Source of the DNA: SAR86 cluster bacterium
Lineage (GTDB): Bacteria; Pseudomonadota; Gammaproteobacteria; Magnimaribacterales; AG-339-G14
Length of the DNA: 63,193 nt
NCBI GenBank assembly: GCA_028135785.1
Contig: JAOIHS010000001.1
Span: 1-63,193, forward strand
Reading direction: 5' to 3'
Part shown: positions 8,663 to 17,871 of the stretch, one piece after another
Numbering within the stretch: position 1 is the stretch's first letter
Layout of the letters: each line of letters opens with the position of its first letter
Translations under genes and position numbers: made by a program
The notes under the pieces: generated by a model
What the model was told of the DNA's origin: nothing
Databases searched by the model: none
What the model saw: the letters and a program-made list of their open reading frames with translations, nothing else

Positions 8663-9571
8663 TTATACTTCGTTAGTGCTTGATTCGATCACTAAATTAG
8701 TAGCGCTCTCAATTTCGCTAAATCTATCTTCAACGGTCCCAAATAATTTTTCTGGTGAGACTGATTCTAGCTCTCCATTCATGCTTTCAGGATCAGAGAA
8801 AAATCCTAATACATAACCACCTTTAGAATAACCCATTAACGCTCTTAATTCTGGAGACAAATCTTTGGCAATGTGAGGTGGGCATGAAAGATATTGATTT
8901 TCCTCTTGCCTCAACCAGGTTGGAGCATAATGAAGAAATACACCAAGCCTATTCATTCTAGAATTATTAGTTCCACCGCCATGCATAACGGATCCAGTGT
9001 AAATCAATACTGACCCTTTAGACATTTCTGCGTAGCAAATTTCAGAATCTAACGGCTCTCGATCTTTATCCCATTTATGAGAACCTGGAACTACCTGAGT
9101 AGCACCATTCTCTTTGGTAAAGTCTGTGATTGCCCAAACAGTGCTTAATTGAGTTTCAATTTTTCTTGGAATATACCCACCCCAAACACCTCTATCTCTG
9201 TGAAGAATTTGCTTGCTTTCTAGAGGAGCAATATCTATTGCTGATGTAAAGTGTAGTTGATATCCATCACTATTTGGTTCAAGAAATTTTCTAGCAACCT
9301 CATTTATCGTCGGATTTAGAGCTAAGACTCCACACTCTTCTGATCTTGCCATGAGAGCTCCAACTCTTTTGGTTTTGAATCCAGTAAAGTCATCCTGGCC
9401 TTCTTTTGTATTTAATAAATAGGGATTTAATTCTTCTTTAATTTTTTTTAATTGCTGGTTGGATAAAACATTATCAATAATTACACCTGCATCACGATCC
9501 AAGACTTCTAGAATTTCTTCTAAACTGGATTCCGAACTTAAATGCTTAATCCCCATGTTATAAATAATCAC
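8663..9571 (-). CDS. Phytanoyl-CoA dioxygenase (PhyH) family protein
   Basis: An Fe(II)/2-oxoglutarate dioxygenase of the PhyH family. The facial triad is His124 and Asp126 in ILHRDRGVW, and His197 in GSVMHGGG, followed by Arg in NNSRMNRLG that would hold 2-oxoglutarate. It also has WAITDFTKENGATQVVPGSH, a classic PhyH block. Its 302 residues are typical. A second Met at residue 6 is an alternative start. It is the third oxidative or hydrolytic enzyme in a same-strand run (7094-9571), though the gap to the CmcJ-like gene is 81 bases. Family members hydroxylate lipids or natural products; the substrate is not evident. Confidence 0.85.
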   Translation of the reverse strand: MIIYNMGIKHLSSESSLEEILEVLDRDAGVIIDNVLSNQQLKKIKEELNPYLLNTKEGQDDFTGFKTKRVGALMARSEECGVLALNPTINEVARKFLEPNSDGYQLHFTSAIDIAPLESKQILHRDRGVWGGYIPRKIETQLSTVWAITDFTKENGATQVVPGSHKWDKDREPLDSEICYAEMSKGSVLIYTGSVMHGGGTNNSRMNRLGVFLHYAPTWLRQEENQYLSCPPHIAKDLSPELRALMGYSKGGYVLGFFSDPESMNGELESVSPEKLFGTVEDRFSEIESATNLVIESSTNEV

Positions 9572-9624
9572 AGATATTTAAACAATAGTAAACACTCTAA
9601 AGGCTAGTCAATATAAACTTAATT

Positions 9625-10974
9625 ATGGACAAGAGAATGGAAGAGCTTTTATATAACCCAGTATTGCCTTTGCTGGTTAAATTGTCTGCCCCAAATACAA
9701 TTGCATTCTTAATACAAGCGATTGTTGTCCTTACTGAAATTTGGTTTATAGGTCAGCTTGGCACTATCTCATTAGCTGCTATAGCTTTAGCTTTTCCAGT
9801 ACTAATGTTGACTCAACAAATGGCATTTGGAGCTTTAGGTGGAGCCGTAGGATCATCTATTGCAAGAAGTTTGGGCGCTGGTAATATTGAAAAAGCAGAA
9901 AAATTATTATGGCATGCTATTTTTATAGGAAGTTGTGGCGCTTTATCTTTTCTAATTATTTTTTTAATTCTTGGTGAATCGATTTTAATATTACTTGGTG
10001 GATCGGGACTTTTGTTAGATCAGTCATTTTCTTATTGTTTAATTTTTCTTTCAGGCGGAATACTTATATGGCTTTCAGGTGTTACGAGTGCTGCAATTAG
10101 AGGATCTGGGAATATGCAATTTCCCGCATTGATGATGGTTGCCTCTTCAATATTGCAAATATTTTTTTCAGCTGGACTTATTTTAGGTTGGTTTGGTCTT
10201 CCTAAATTGGGTATCGTTGGAGCCGCTGTATCTGCATTGATAAGTGCTGGTTTTATGTCATTGATTTTTATTTTAAAACTATCCCTATCTTCATCGATGC
10301 CTATAAAGCTTAAATATTCTCGCTTATCTCTAGAAAAAGATTTATTTAAAGATATTTTTAATGTGGCTCTGCCAGCATCTCTCTCTCCGATTTTAACCGT
10401 AGGCACCGTTCTTGTTTTAACTGGTCTTATTGGTCAATTTGGAACATCCGCGCTAGCGGGTTATGGGATAGGCTCTAGAGTTGAATTCTTGATGATTCCT
10501 TTAGTTTTTGGGATAGGTACCGCTTTAACCACTATGGTTGGTGCAAACATTGGAGCTAAAAATATAGAAAGAGCTGAAAAAATGGGATTTATGGGTGGTT
10601 TTTTTGCTGGCTCCTTGTCTGGAATTATTGGTTTAATTTTAGCTTTAACTCCTGAGCTTTGGATTAATTTATTTACGACTGACGAAGCAACATTTCTAGT
10701 AACGAAACAATATATTGAAATTGTCGGCATTTGTTATTTCTTTCAAGGGCTTGGTTTGTCTCTTTATTTCGCTTCGCAGGGAGCAAGTGCAATGAAATGG
10801 CCAATATTAGCTACATTTTCTAGATTTATCATCGCTGCTTTAGGTGGCTACCTGGCTGTGAACTACTTTTCTGCTGGGCTTAATGAAATCTTTTATTTAG
10901 CTGCTGCGGGAATGACTATTTTTGGACTAATGATAGTTATCTCTTTAAATCTTGGAGCTTGGAGAAGGCTTTAA
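9625..10974 (+). CDS. MATE family multidrug/metabolite efflux transporter
   Basis: A 449-residue inner-membrane antiporter of the MATE family with about twelve hydrophobic helices. The N-terminus MEELLYNPVLPLLVKLSAPN, the ALAFPVLMLTQQMAFGALGGAVGSSIARSLG repeat unit (quoted here in family terms) and the matching second-half unit GIGTALTTMVGANIGAKN show the internal two-fold repeat of the family. It probably exports cationic or amphipathic compounds with Na+ or H+ exchange. It is divergent from the PhyH gene (53-base gap) and its last bases overlap the convergent flavoprotein gene by four. Confidence 0.9.
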   Translation: MDKRMEELLYNPVLPLLVKLSAPNTIAFLIQAIVVLTEIWFIGQLGTISLAAIALAFPVLMLTQQMAFGALGGAVGSSIARSLGAGNIEKAEKLLWHAIFIGSCGALSFLIIFLILGESILILLGGSGLLLDQSFSYCLIFLSGGILIWLSGVTSAAIRGSGNMQFPALMMVASSILQIFFSAGLILGWFGLPKLGIVGAAVSALISAGFMSLIFILKLSLSSSMPIKLKYSRLSLEKDLFKDIFNVALPASLSPILTVGTVLVLTGLIGQFGTSALAGYGIGSRVEFLMIPLVFGIGTALTTMVGANIGAKNIERAEKMGFMGGFFAGSLSGIIGLILALTPELWINLFTTDEATFLVTKQYIEIVGICYFFQGLGLSLYFASQGASAMKWPILATFSRFIIAALGGYLAVNYFSAGLNEIFYLAAAGMTIFGLMIVISLNLGAWRRL

Positions 10975-12200
10975 ACTACTAAACCAGCACTATATCCTGA
11001 AGCCCAAGCCCATTGAAAATTATAGCCTCCCAAGTGACCTGTAACATCTAAAACCTCTCCAACAAAGAATAAACCAGGGTGCTCTTTTGTTTCCATAGTC
11101 TTAGAGTTAATTAAATCTGTATTAACTCCTCCCAAAGTAACCTCAGCTGTTCTGTATCCTTCGGTTGCTGCTGGTTTTAAAGTCCAGTTATTAAGAAAGT
11201 TAGTTATTTTTAAGATTCTTTCATTACTTATCTCAGCCAACGTTAGATTTTTTTCATTAGGCCAATAAAAATCTTCTAATTCAGTTACCAGCGCTTTGGG
11301 TAAATAAGAGTTTAATTTTTTTTTGATCGTTGTTTTGGGGTTATTATTTTTTTCATTAAAAAATATTTCTGAAAGATCATTATCTGGCCAAAGATTAATA
11401 TTTATTTCATCACCTGGATTCCAATAATTTGAAATTTGTAAAATTACTGGCCCACTTAATCCTCGGTGAGTAAATAACATAGACTCTAAGAAGTTAGTAC
11501 CATTGGTAGATATTCTGGTCATAACTGATAGACCACTTAACTTTTCGCAGAGTCCTTTAATTTCATCGGAAAACATAAATGGCACTAAACTTGCTCGTCT
11601 AGGAATTAATGTCAGGTTAAATTCTTTAGCTAGTTCATAACCAAATCCACTTCCACCTAACGAAGGAATTGAAAGTGCTCCAGTTGCAATCACTAAAGAA
11701 TCACATTGAAAGGAAGCTTTTTTTGCTAATTTTTTTGCATCTAAGTGAGTAACAACCTCGTAATAAATTTTATTTTCTTCATTGGTTAGTTTGTTAACTC
11801 TTTTTGTATCTGCGTTAGTTAATATTTCTACTCCAGAATCAGCGCACTCACTTAAAAGCATATTCAATATATCCTTTGATGAATTTATACAGAATAATTG
11901 TTGATGTTTTTTTTGTTCATAGTCAATCTGATGTTCTTCCACCATCCTAATAAAGTCATCTGGCGTAAATCTATTCAAAGCTGATTTACAAAAATGTGGG
12001 TTTTCTGATAAAAAATTCTCAGCTTCAACATAAAGATTAGTAAAATTTGATTTGCCACCGCCTGACATGAGAATTTTTTTTCCTTCTTTATTAGATTTTT
12101 CTAAAACCAAAACTCTTTTTTGTCTTTTCGCTGCTGTTAGAGCAGTCATAAGTCCGGCTGCTCCAGCTCCTAAGATAATTACGTCGAATTCTTTATTCAT
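10971..12200 (-). CDS. HI0933/YhiN-type NAD(P)/FAD-dependent oxidoreductase
   Basis: A flavoprotein of the HI0933-like (BaiN/RdsA) family. The FAD-binding N-terminus reads DVIILGAGAAGLMTALTAA followed by VLVLEKS and GKKILMSGGGKSNFTN, the family-specific motif. The C-terminus has GGVNTDLINSKTMETKEHPGLFFVGEVLDVTGHLGGYNFQWAWASG, which closes the FAD site (described by its key pieces GGVNT, GLFFVGE, GGYN.Q.A). The 409 residues match the family. Its role in most bacteria is unsettled; a reductase of an unknown substrate. It is last in a probable operon DUF2141-aldo/keto reductase-flavoprotein with gaps of 6 and 14 bases. Confidence 0.87.
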   Translation of the reverse strand: MNKEFDVIILGAGAAGLMTALTAAKRQKRVLVLEKSNKEGKKILMSGGGKSNFTNLYVEAENFLSENPHFCKSALNRFTPDDFIRMVEEHQIDYEQKKHQQLFCINSSKDILNMLLSECADSGVEILTNADTKRVNKLTNEENKIYYEVVTHLDAKKLAKKASFQCDSLVIATGALSIPSLGGSGFGYELAKEFNLTLIPRRASLVPFMFSDEIKGLCEKLSGLSVMTRISTNGTNFLESMLFTHRGLSGPVILQISNYWNPGDEININLWPDNDLSEIFFNEKNNNPKTTIKKKLNSYLPKALVTELEDFYWPNEKNLTLAEISNERILKITNFLNNWTLKPAATEGYRTAEVTLGGVNTDLINSKTMETKEHPGLFFVGEVLDVTGHLGGYNFQWAWASGYSAGLVV

Positions 12201-12214
12201 TGCTTTAAAAGAGA

Positions 12215-13195
12215 TTAATCTTCAAACATGTCATCTAGTATTTCCATTTCATGAGGCTTTAATTTTCCTTTTTCTTCAGCCTTCAAGCATTCTTTTAATT
12301 CAACTCTGTTTTTAATTCCTAAGATTACTGAACTTACATTTTTAACACTTAAAGCATATCTGTGAGCTAATGATGCTGGTGAATGTCCCCATTCTTTAGC
12401 CAGCTCTCTAAATGGCGCTGCTTTTTTATAATCATTAAAGTCATCAAGATCCGCTCCTGAAACGTGCGGCTCCCTGTCCATAGAAGAGGTTAAAGCTCCA
12501 GCTTGAACAGCTCTTATAGCGAGAATTGGAATTTGATTAATCTGACATGCTTCTAAAATTTTGTTTGGATTAGATTTTTTACTAATGTAACCGATAGAAC
12601 CTATTGAATTTAAAATATTCACTGCACATTGCATAGCTTCTGGTGGTTCTGAATAATTGATCGCTTTTATTAACGCTTCTTCTTGACCTAGCCCTATCCC
12701 CCAGTGATCAATTTTCCCTTCAAGTTTTAATCGCGCAAATGCAGGTATTACTGCATTAAAATAACAACTTAAAGTTGTGGTGTTTTTTTCTTTTCCCTCA
12801 TTAAACTTATAAAGTTCGTAATCATCCTCGATTAATTGTGAGTGCAGTAAAAACAAATTAACTTTTTCAACATTCATAGTTTCTAAACTTCGGCAAAGAG
12901 AATTATTTAAAATATCGTAAACATCTTTATTCTTTGGGTTTCCAAGCCTACATTTTGTAGTTATATTTATATCGTTTAAGTTTTTATCCTTAGCTGCCTC
13001 TCCGACAACTCTTTCGGCTTCACCCTTTCCGTACATCGGAGCAACATCTAGATGATTTATACCTGACTGAAGGGCCAAATTTACTGTTTCTACTGCTTCT
13101 TTTCTAGTTGTTTCGCCCCAAACGTTACCTATTCCTCCACCTCCTAAAGTTAAAGAACTAATTTGTCCAAAAGGCTTGAAATCTCGTATTTGCAT
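12215..13195 (-). CDS. Aldo/keto reductase family oxidoreductase
   Basis: A 326-residue TIM-barrel NADPH-dependent reductase. The catalytic tetrad positions are visible: Asp and Tyr in HLDVAPMYGKGEAE, Lys in ITTKCRLG and His in LFLLHSQL. The C-terminal cofactor segment SSVILGIKNRVELKECL is also standard. It resembles the group that includes D-threo-aldose 1-dehydrogenase-like proteins. It lies six bases downstream of the DUF2141 gene and 14 upstream of the flavoprotein, so the three are likely one message. The substrate is not identifiable. Confidence 0.88.
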   Translation of the reverse strand: MQIRDFKPFGQISSLTLGGGGIGNVWGETTRKEAVETVNLALQSGINHLDVAPMYGKGEAERVVGEAAKDKNLNDINITTKCRLGNPKNKDVYDILNNSLCRSLETMNVEKVNLFLLHSQLIEDDYELYKFNEGKEKNTTTLSCYFNAVIPAFARLKLEGKIDHWGIGLGQEEALIKAINYSEPPEAMQCAVNILNSIGSIGYISKKSNPNKILEACQINQIPILAIRAVQAGALTSSMDREPHVSGADLDDFNDYKKAAPFRELAKEWGHSPASLAHRYALSVKNVSSVILGIKNRVELKECLKAEEKGKLKPHEMEILDDMFED

Positions 13196-13201
13196 AAAAA
13201 A

Positions 13202-13651
13202 TTATTTAAGTTTTATATTTTGAACGGTTTTGCCTAAAACGCTAAATTTTGCTTGATCAAAAGTTGGAGCTGAAAGCGAACCCATAGCATTATTAGAAAA
13301 ACCATATTGTTCTTTAGGGATTCCTATAAAATTTTTATCAAGCTTATTGTTTTTATTAGCATCTATAAAAAAAACTAATGCGTAATCTCCGTCTGGCAAT
13401 TCAATAATCAATTCATGCATAGCTTTCAATTCAAGATTGATCAGTTGATTGTAAAAAGTATCATTTTTAGAAAAAACCTCTCCTCCGCCTTTTATAGCTT
13501 TTTCATAGGCTTGTGCGTTGTCATATACAGATAAAAATAAAACTCCTGATTTAGTCTGTTTTTCTAAGTTAATGATCAGCTCTGAACCATTTACTGCCGA
13601 GATAAAAAATAAGCTAATAAGAAAGAATTGTATTTTAAATTTATAAAGCAT
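13202..13651 (-). CDS. DUF2141 exported protein
   Basis: A secreted or periplasmic protein of about 149 residues. The start taken is the ATG at 13651, giving the signal peptide MLYKFKIQFFLISLFFISAVNG; it is preceded by a GGGGG stretch. A TTG at 13663 with an upstream GGAGG is the alternative. The family hallmark is the block YALVFFIDANKNNKLD followed by IGIPKEQYGFSNNA. DUF2141 proteins have a beta-sandwich appearance and unknown function. It heads a probable operon with an aldo/keto reductase and a flavoprotein, and is divergent from the CehA-like gene. Confidence 0.82.
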   Translation of the reverse strand: MLYKFKIQFFLISLFFISAVNGSELIINLEKQTKSGVLFLSVYDNAQAYEKAIKGGGEVFSKNDTFYNQLINLELKAMHELIIELPDGDYALVFFIDANKNNKLDKNFIGIPKEQYGFSNNAMGSLSAPTFDQAKFSVLGKTVQNIKLK

Positions 13652-13691
13652 CTTGACCCCCAAAGTTGACCTCCATAATACAGGATGAATA

Positions 13692-13709
13692 TTAAAATAA
13701 TTATTTTAA
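13692..13709. promoter_or_regulatory. 18-bp AT palindrome between divergent genes
   Basis: TTAAAATAATTATTTTAA is a perfect 18-base palindrome in the space between the divergent DUF2141 and CehA-like genes. It could be a dimeric repressor site serving both, but in such AT-rich DNA a palindrome of only A and T is weak evidence. Confidence 0.2.
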
Positions 13710-13790
13710 GAGATAATTTGAATCAAAATAAAATTTTGGTTAAAGTTTTGTGATGTATTCAATAGGCGTTAAAAATATTAAGGAAAAAAA

Positions 13791-16493
13791 ATTAAAAAAT
13801 TAATTTTTTTAACCTTTTTTGCTTTATTAAACTCTTCAGTTTCTTTTGCAACTGAATCTTCATTAATTTCAAAGCAAATTACTCCAACCAATGCTGCCAC
13901 CTATATTCAAGGCGGTCCAGATGCTACTGGCGGAATTGATGACTGGATTCTCTCTAATGGAATTCTGTGCGTAATTATTGCTGGACTTGAACATGAGGGA
14001 GATTTTTCATCCAAAGGAGGTACTCTAAGAGATATAAGCCTTTGTAATAGAGATGATGATCAGTTTGTATCTGGTCAAGATCTACTGAATGGTAGCTTGA
14101 GTGAGCCTGTTGAAATTAATAAAATAGAAAGCAATGTAAATGCTTTTGAAGCAACCCTGGTAACAACGGGAAGTTTTCAAGGATTAATGGTCAAGACTAC
14201 ATATACTTTATCAAGGGAAATTCCTGATCGCTTACAAATTAAAAAACATATATGGCGGGAAGATAATAATGCTTCTGATGGAGGAATCTTTAGTACGGCG
14301 ATTTTAAATTATAAGTCCTTAATTCCATTTTTAATTTCAACAAAAAATTTACAAAATTCTAAAGGCTACAAACTAGAAAAATTTGTGGGCCGAAGTGAGC
14401 TATCTTTTCCACAAACAGCAATACCGGTTGATATGGTTATTATGTCTTCACCATATGACAGTGATAATCCTATTAGTTATGGATGGCGTCGCATCTCTTC
14501 AGAGTTACATAAAAATAATGAAATTATTCCCTTGGCGAGTTTTGTGTTCGCTGATGATACTGCTTTGGCTTTTATAACTTTAACCCAAGACCTTACTTTA
14601 GGAGATGGAAAAAAACTTGGTTTACTTCAGCTTCTTCAAGTTTTTTTTATGGGGATAGACATAGAAAATTCTCTGCATTTTGAGGAAGAAATTTGGGTAA
14701 CGCCAAGTGCAGACATAAGTTCTATTACAGATATTCTTTACGCTGATTCTCCTATTTTAGAAGGGCAAGTTAATTCTAAAAATTTAAGAACAAAAGTTCA
14801 TATCGATCATACTGATGGTTCGCCGTTTTCAATGGTTTCAATAAACGAGAATGGTAAGTTCTCATTACGAGTTCCGGCCGGCAGATACGGTTTAAGAATT
14901 TTATCTGAGTCATCTTCCCCTTTTACAAAAGAAATCAAAGTATCTGCAAATGGCGCCATATTAGAACCTATAGATTTGCCTCAAGTAGCTCGTATCTTCT
15001 TGCCGCAGGGAAATCCTATGCGTCTTGCTTTCAGAGGTTATGAAGGTACACCTAATCCGCACTTTGAAGATACTTTATTAGGTAATTCTGTGAACGGTGA
15101 AAATGGCCTTATAATTGAACCAAAGGTTTCGGATGTGCATTTGATTGGATCTAATAAAGATAGTCAATATGTCTTCTTGCCCAAAGGAACTTATAAAGTT
15201 TATGCCGTGCATGGACCCGAGTTTTCAATAGAAAGTACTCTTTTAAAGGTAATCTCTGGAGAGAACCAAACCTTACAAATAAATATCCCAAAAAGAATTG
15301 TTTCAACTCCAAAATATATAGCTGTTGATATGCATGTTCATTCCGCTCCAAGTATGGACAATGCTTTCTCAAGCCGTAAAAGGGTTAAAACTTTTGTTGC
15401 TGAAAATGGAGAAATTATGGTCGCTGCAGAACACGACACTATTTATGATTTTAATCCTCTAATAAGTGAAATGGGTGCAAGCGGGAAGATGATTGCCATT
15501 GCAGGAACTGAAGTTACTAGCACAGTGAATTCTGAAATTGCTCCTTTCACTATCGGTCATATGAATTTTTTTCCTCTGATACTAAAACCCTTTGAATATA
15601 GAAAAGGTTTAACACCTCATGAAAATCGAAGGACTCGTGATGTTCTGTATGAGATGTCTGAAGCTCATAACAACCCTATTGCTCAATTGAATCATCCACG
15701 AGAAGGATTCAAATTATCTGGTAAATCAATTCCTTCAAATTATAAAGATCTTATAGAAGGCGAAGCTTTTTTTGAGCATATGGGAGTTGCAAGCCACCCT
15801 TTCAACCCTCATTTACCGCTTTCTAGTGTTCCTAACAATAGCCTTGTCGAACCCAATAAAATAAATGGCACTAGAGACATTGACTTTGATGTCATAGAGA
15901 TTATGAATGGAACCCAAAACTATAAACCTGAAAGAACTGCTGCTGTTCGTCAAGATTGGTTTTCTCTTTTGAACCAAGGCATAAAGCTAGCTGCCTCAGC
16001 TAATAGCGATAGTCATAACAAATGGCAACAAGTAGCAATGCCTAGAAATATGGTAAGTGTCTCTGATGATCGAATTTCAAAATTCGATATGAAGAATTTT
16101 ATTAATTCTGTTCGAAATGGAAATTTTTACGGAACTACAGGTCCATTTATAGAGTTAAAAATTGATGAATCCACTATGGGCGAAATGCATTCGGGTTATC
16201 AAGGAACCCTTAACGGTCGAATTTATAGCGCTGATTGGGCTCAGGCTAATAATTTAAAAATACAAATGAATGGCAATGAGATTATGGATATAGAGCTAAA
16301 CGATTCTGGTATTTTTTCCATTCCACTTAAATTTATCAAAGATAGCTTTGTAACTATCGAAGCTTCTGGACCAGCCGGCGAGAACTATCAAGCTGTTTAC
16401 CCTGGTTTCTTTCCATACGCTTACTCTAATCCTATATATATAGATGCAAATGGAGACGGTGTCTGGACTCCTCCTGGCTTAGAGACAAATTAA
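13791..16493 (+). CDS. CehA/McbA-family PHP-type metallohydrolase, exported, apparent ATT start
   Basis: A large exported metal-dependent hydrolase with a PHP-like active site, related to carbaryl esterase CehA/McbA. The metal motif DMHVH is at residues 513-517, followed by AAEHDTIYDF, GTEVTST and HPREGF ligand blocks, and ASANSDSHNKW near the end. The N-terminal half is beta-rich. The frame is open from 13782. A TAA lies at 13779, and no ATG, GTG or TTG occurs before TTG 14097. Starting at 14097 would discard an obvious signal peptide, KKLIFLTFFALLNSSVSFA. An ATT at 13791 sits six bases after AAGGA and would give that peptide exactly. Alternatives are an ATG at 13755 joined by slippage on an eight-A run, or a sequence error. 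Length about 900 residues. Confidence 0.8.
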   Translation: MKKLIFLTFFALLNSSVSFATESSLISKQITPTNAATYIQGGPDATGGIDDWILSNGILCVIIAGLEHEGDFSSKGGTLRDISLCNRDDDQFVSGQDLLNGSLSEPVEINKIESNVNAFEATLVTTGSFQGLMVKTTYTLSREIPDRLQIKKHIWREDNNASDGGIFSTAILNYKSLIPFLISTKNLQNSKGYKLEKFVGRSELSFPQTAIPVDMVIMSSPYDSDNPISYGWRRISSELHKNNEIIPLASFVFADDTALAFITLTQDLTLGDGKKLGLLQLLQVFFMGIDIENSLHFEEEIWVTPSADISSITDILYADSPILEGQVNSKNLRTKVHIDHTDGSPFSMVSINENGKFSLRVPAGRYGLRILSESSSPFTKEIKVSANGAILEPIDLPQVARIFLPQGNPMRLAFRGYEGTPNPHFEDTLLGNSVNGENGLIIEPKVSDVHLIGSNKDSQYVFLPKGTYKVYAVHGPEFSIESTLLKVISGENQTLQINIPKRIVSTPKYIAVDMHVHSAPSMDNAFSSRKRVKTFVAENGEIMVAAEHDTIYDFNPLISEMGASGKMIAIAGTEVTSTVNSEIAPFTIGHMNFFPLILKPFEYRKGLTPHENRRTRDVLYEMSEAHNNPIAQLNHPREGFKLSGKSIPSNYKDLIEGEAFFEHMGVASHPFNPHLPLSSVPNNSLVEPNKINGTRDIDFDVIEIMNGTQNYKPERTAAVRQDWFSLLNQGIKLAASANSDSHNKWQQVAMPRNMVSVSDDRISKFDMKNFINSVRNGNFYGTTGPFIELKIDESTMGEMHSGYQGTLNGRIYSADWAQANNLKIQMNGNEIMDIELNDSGIFSIPLKFIKDSFVTIEASGPAGENYQAVYPGFFPYAYSNPIYIDANGDGVWTPPGLETN

Positions 16494-16515
16494 AATTCAT
16501 TAATTGGATTTAAAA

Positions 16516-17808
16516 CTACTTAAAATGCTTTTCGTGAAAGTCTTGAATATCTGGATCGATTAATGCGTCAGATCTTTTTAATTCTCTAAAGAGAGTTAAT
16601 GAATCAAGAGTTTTGCAACGACTTAAAGCTACGTAAGCTTGCCCTGTCGCAAATGCCCCATCGCCTAAATCTACAGCGCAACTATCTAGAGTAAGACCTT
16701 GAGATTTATGTATTGTTACAGCCCAACCTAATTTAATTGGAAACTGTTTAAAGGAAGACACCACTTCTTCTAAAACTTCATCGGAATCTTCGTCATATCT
16801 AAATTTTACTTTTTTCCACTCTTCTCTCTCGACTCTATGAGTCACTCCATCGATCTTAACTTTGATACATTTTTTATTTTTATCTAAACATTCAGAAATA
16901 ACACCGACAGTCCCGTTTACCCACCTTCCATCGCTATCATTTTTTACAAACATAACTCTTGCGTCTTTCTTGATTCTTAGTTCACGAAGAGCAGGCAAAT
17001 CATTTTCCTTTAACTCTCCGAATTCTTTAGATTTTATGACTTCTTCAGGATTATCGTTGAAAGATAATTTATGACGGTTAATCTCTTCTGCCCTGTTTTT
17101 ACGAGACGTGAGAGTCATAAAAGGATCAGCATCTAGAGTGGAATCAAAACAATGTTTGTTTATCTTATCTATTGTTGGTTCCAAATCTTTACCTAATCTA
17201 ATGTTATTTAAAAGATTGAAGAAATTCTCATCCTCTTCTTGTCGGAAAGACTCATTTAACTCGTAAAATATTTTTTCTTCGATTTCGTTAAAGCTATGCG
17301 AATCAAAAAAATAAACTGAATTATATTCACCATAAATTTCATTTTCTTCGTGCTGCTTTACTATAGGAGGGAGTTGAAAAAGGTCACCGCAAGCTATAAC
17401 GTCAATACCGCCAAATGGTTGAGTTGATTTTCTATGTATCTGTAATGATTGCGAAATTGCATCGAGCATTGGCGCTCTCACCATAGAAATTTCATCGATG
17501 ATCAATAGCTCAAGATTTTTTAATAGCTTTCTAAATCCAGGATCTTCAGATTTAGTAACCTTAGGAATAGTATCGAAACCAATTCTAAAAGCAGAATTGA
17601 TAGTTGTGCCTCCAATATTAAGAGCAGCTATACCAGTAGGAGCAACAACCATCTTCTTTTTATCTACTTCGTATTTGACGCTCTCAAGTAATGTGGTTTT
17701 GCCTGTTCCCGCTGCCCCTGTTAAGAAAATAAATTTTTGATCATCGCCTTCTTCTGAAACAGCTCTGATTATTTCATCTTTTATTTGATTGAAACTCTTA
17801 ACGATCAT
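16516..17808 (-). CDS. PIF1/RecD-like AAA ATPase helicase
   Basis: A 430-residue superfamily 1B helicase. Walker A is GAAGTGKTTL at residues 31-40, Walker B is LLIIDEISM at 101-109, and the Gln-containing motif III is GDLFQLPP near 141-148. The C-terminal motifs are GWAVTIHKSQGLTLD and YVALSRCKTLDSL. It lacks the N-terminal extensions of RecD and looks like the small PIF1-type ATPases (Dda-like). Such enzymes unwind 5' to 3' at forks, G-quadruplexes or R-loops. It is convergent with the CehA-like gene and has no close same-strand neighbour. Confidence 0.85.
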   Translation of the reverse strand: MIVKSFNQIKDEIIRAVSEEGDDQKFIFLTGAAGTGKTTLLESVKYEVDKKKMVVAPTGIAALNIGGTTINSAFRIGFDTIPKVTKSEDPGFRKLLKNLELLIIDEISMVRAPMLDAISQSLQIHRKSTQPFGGIDVIACGDLFQLPPIVKQHEENEIYGEYNSVYFFDSHSFNEIEEKIFYELNESFRQEEDENFFNLLNNIRLGKDLEPTIDKINKHCFDSTLDADPFMTLTSRKNRAEEINRHKLSFNDNPEEVIKSKEFGELKENDLPALRELRIKKDARVMFVKNDSDGRWVNGTVGVISECLDKNKKCIKVKIDGVTHRVEREEWKKVKFRYDEDSDEVLEEVVSSFKQFPIKLGWAVTIHKSQGLTLDSCAVDLGDGAFATGQAYVALSRCKTLDSLTLFRELKRSDALIDPDIQDFHEKHFK

Positions 17809-17871
17809 AGAACATAACGATAATTTATTATTTTTGAAATAAGCACTAAATTAATTAAAGTAAAATAATTT

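Noticed and set aside
13754-13806. Separate small ORF starting at ATG 13755 before the CehA-like gene
   Set aside because: No ribosome site and it stops after 16 codons; considered only as a slippage alternative for the CehA start.
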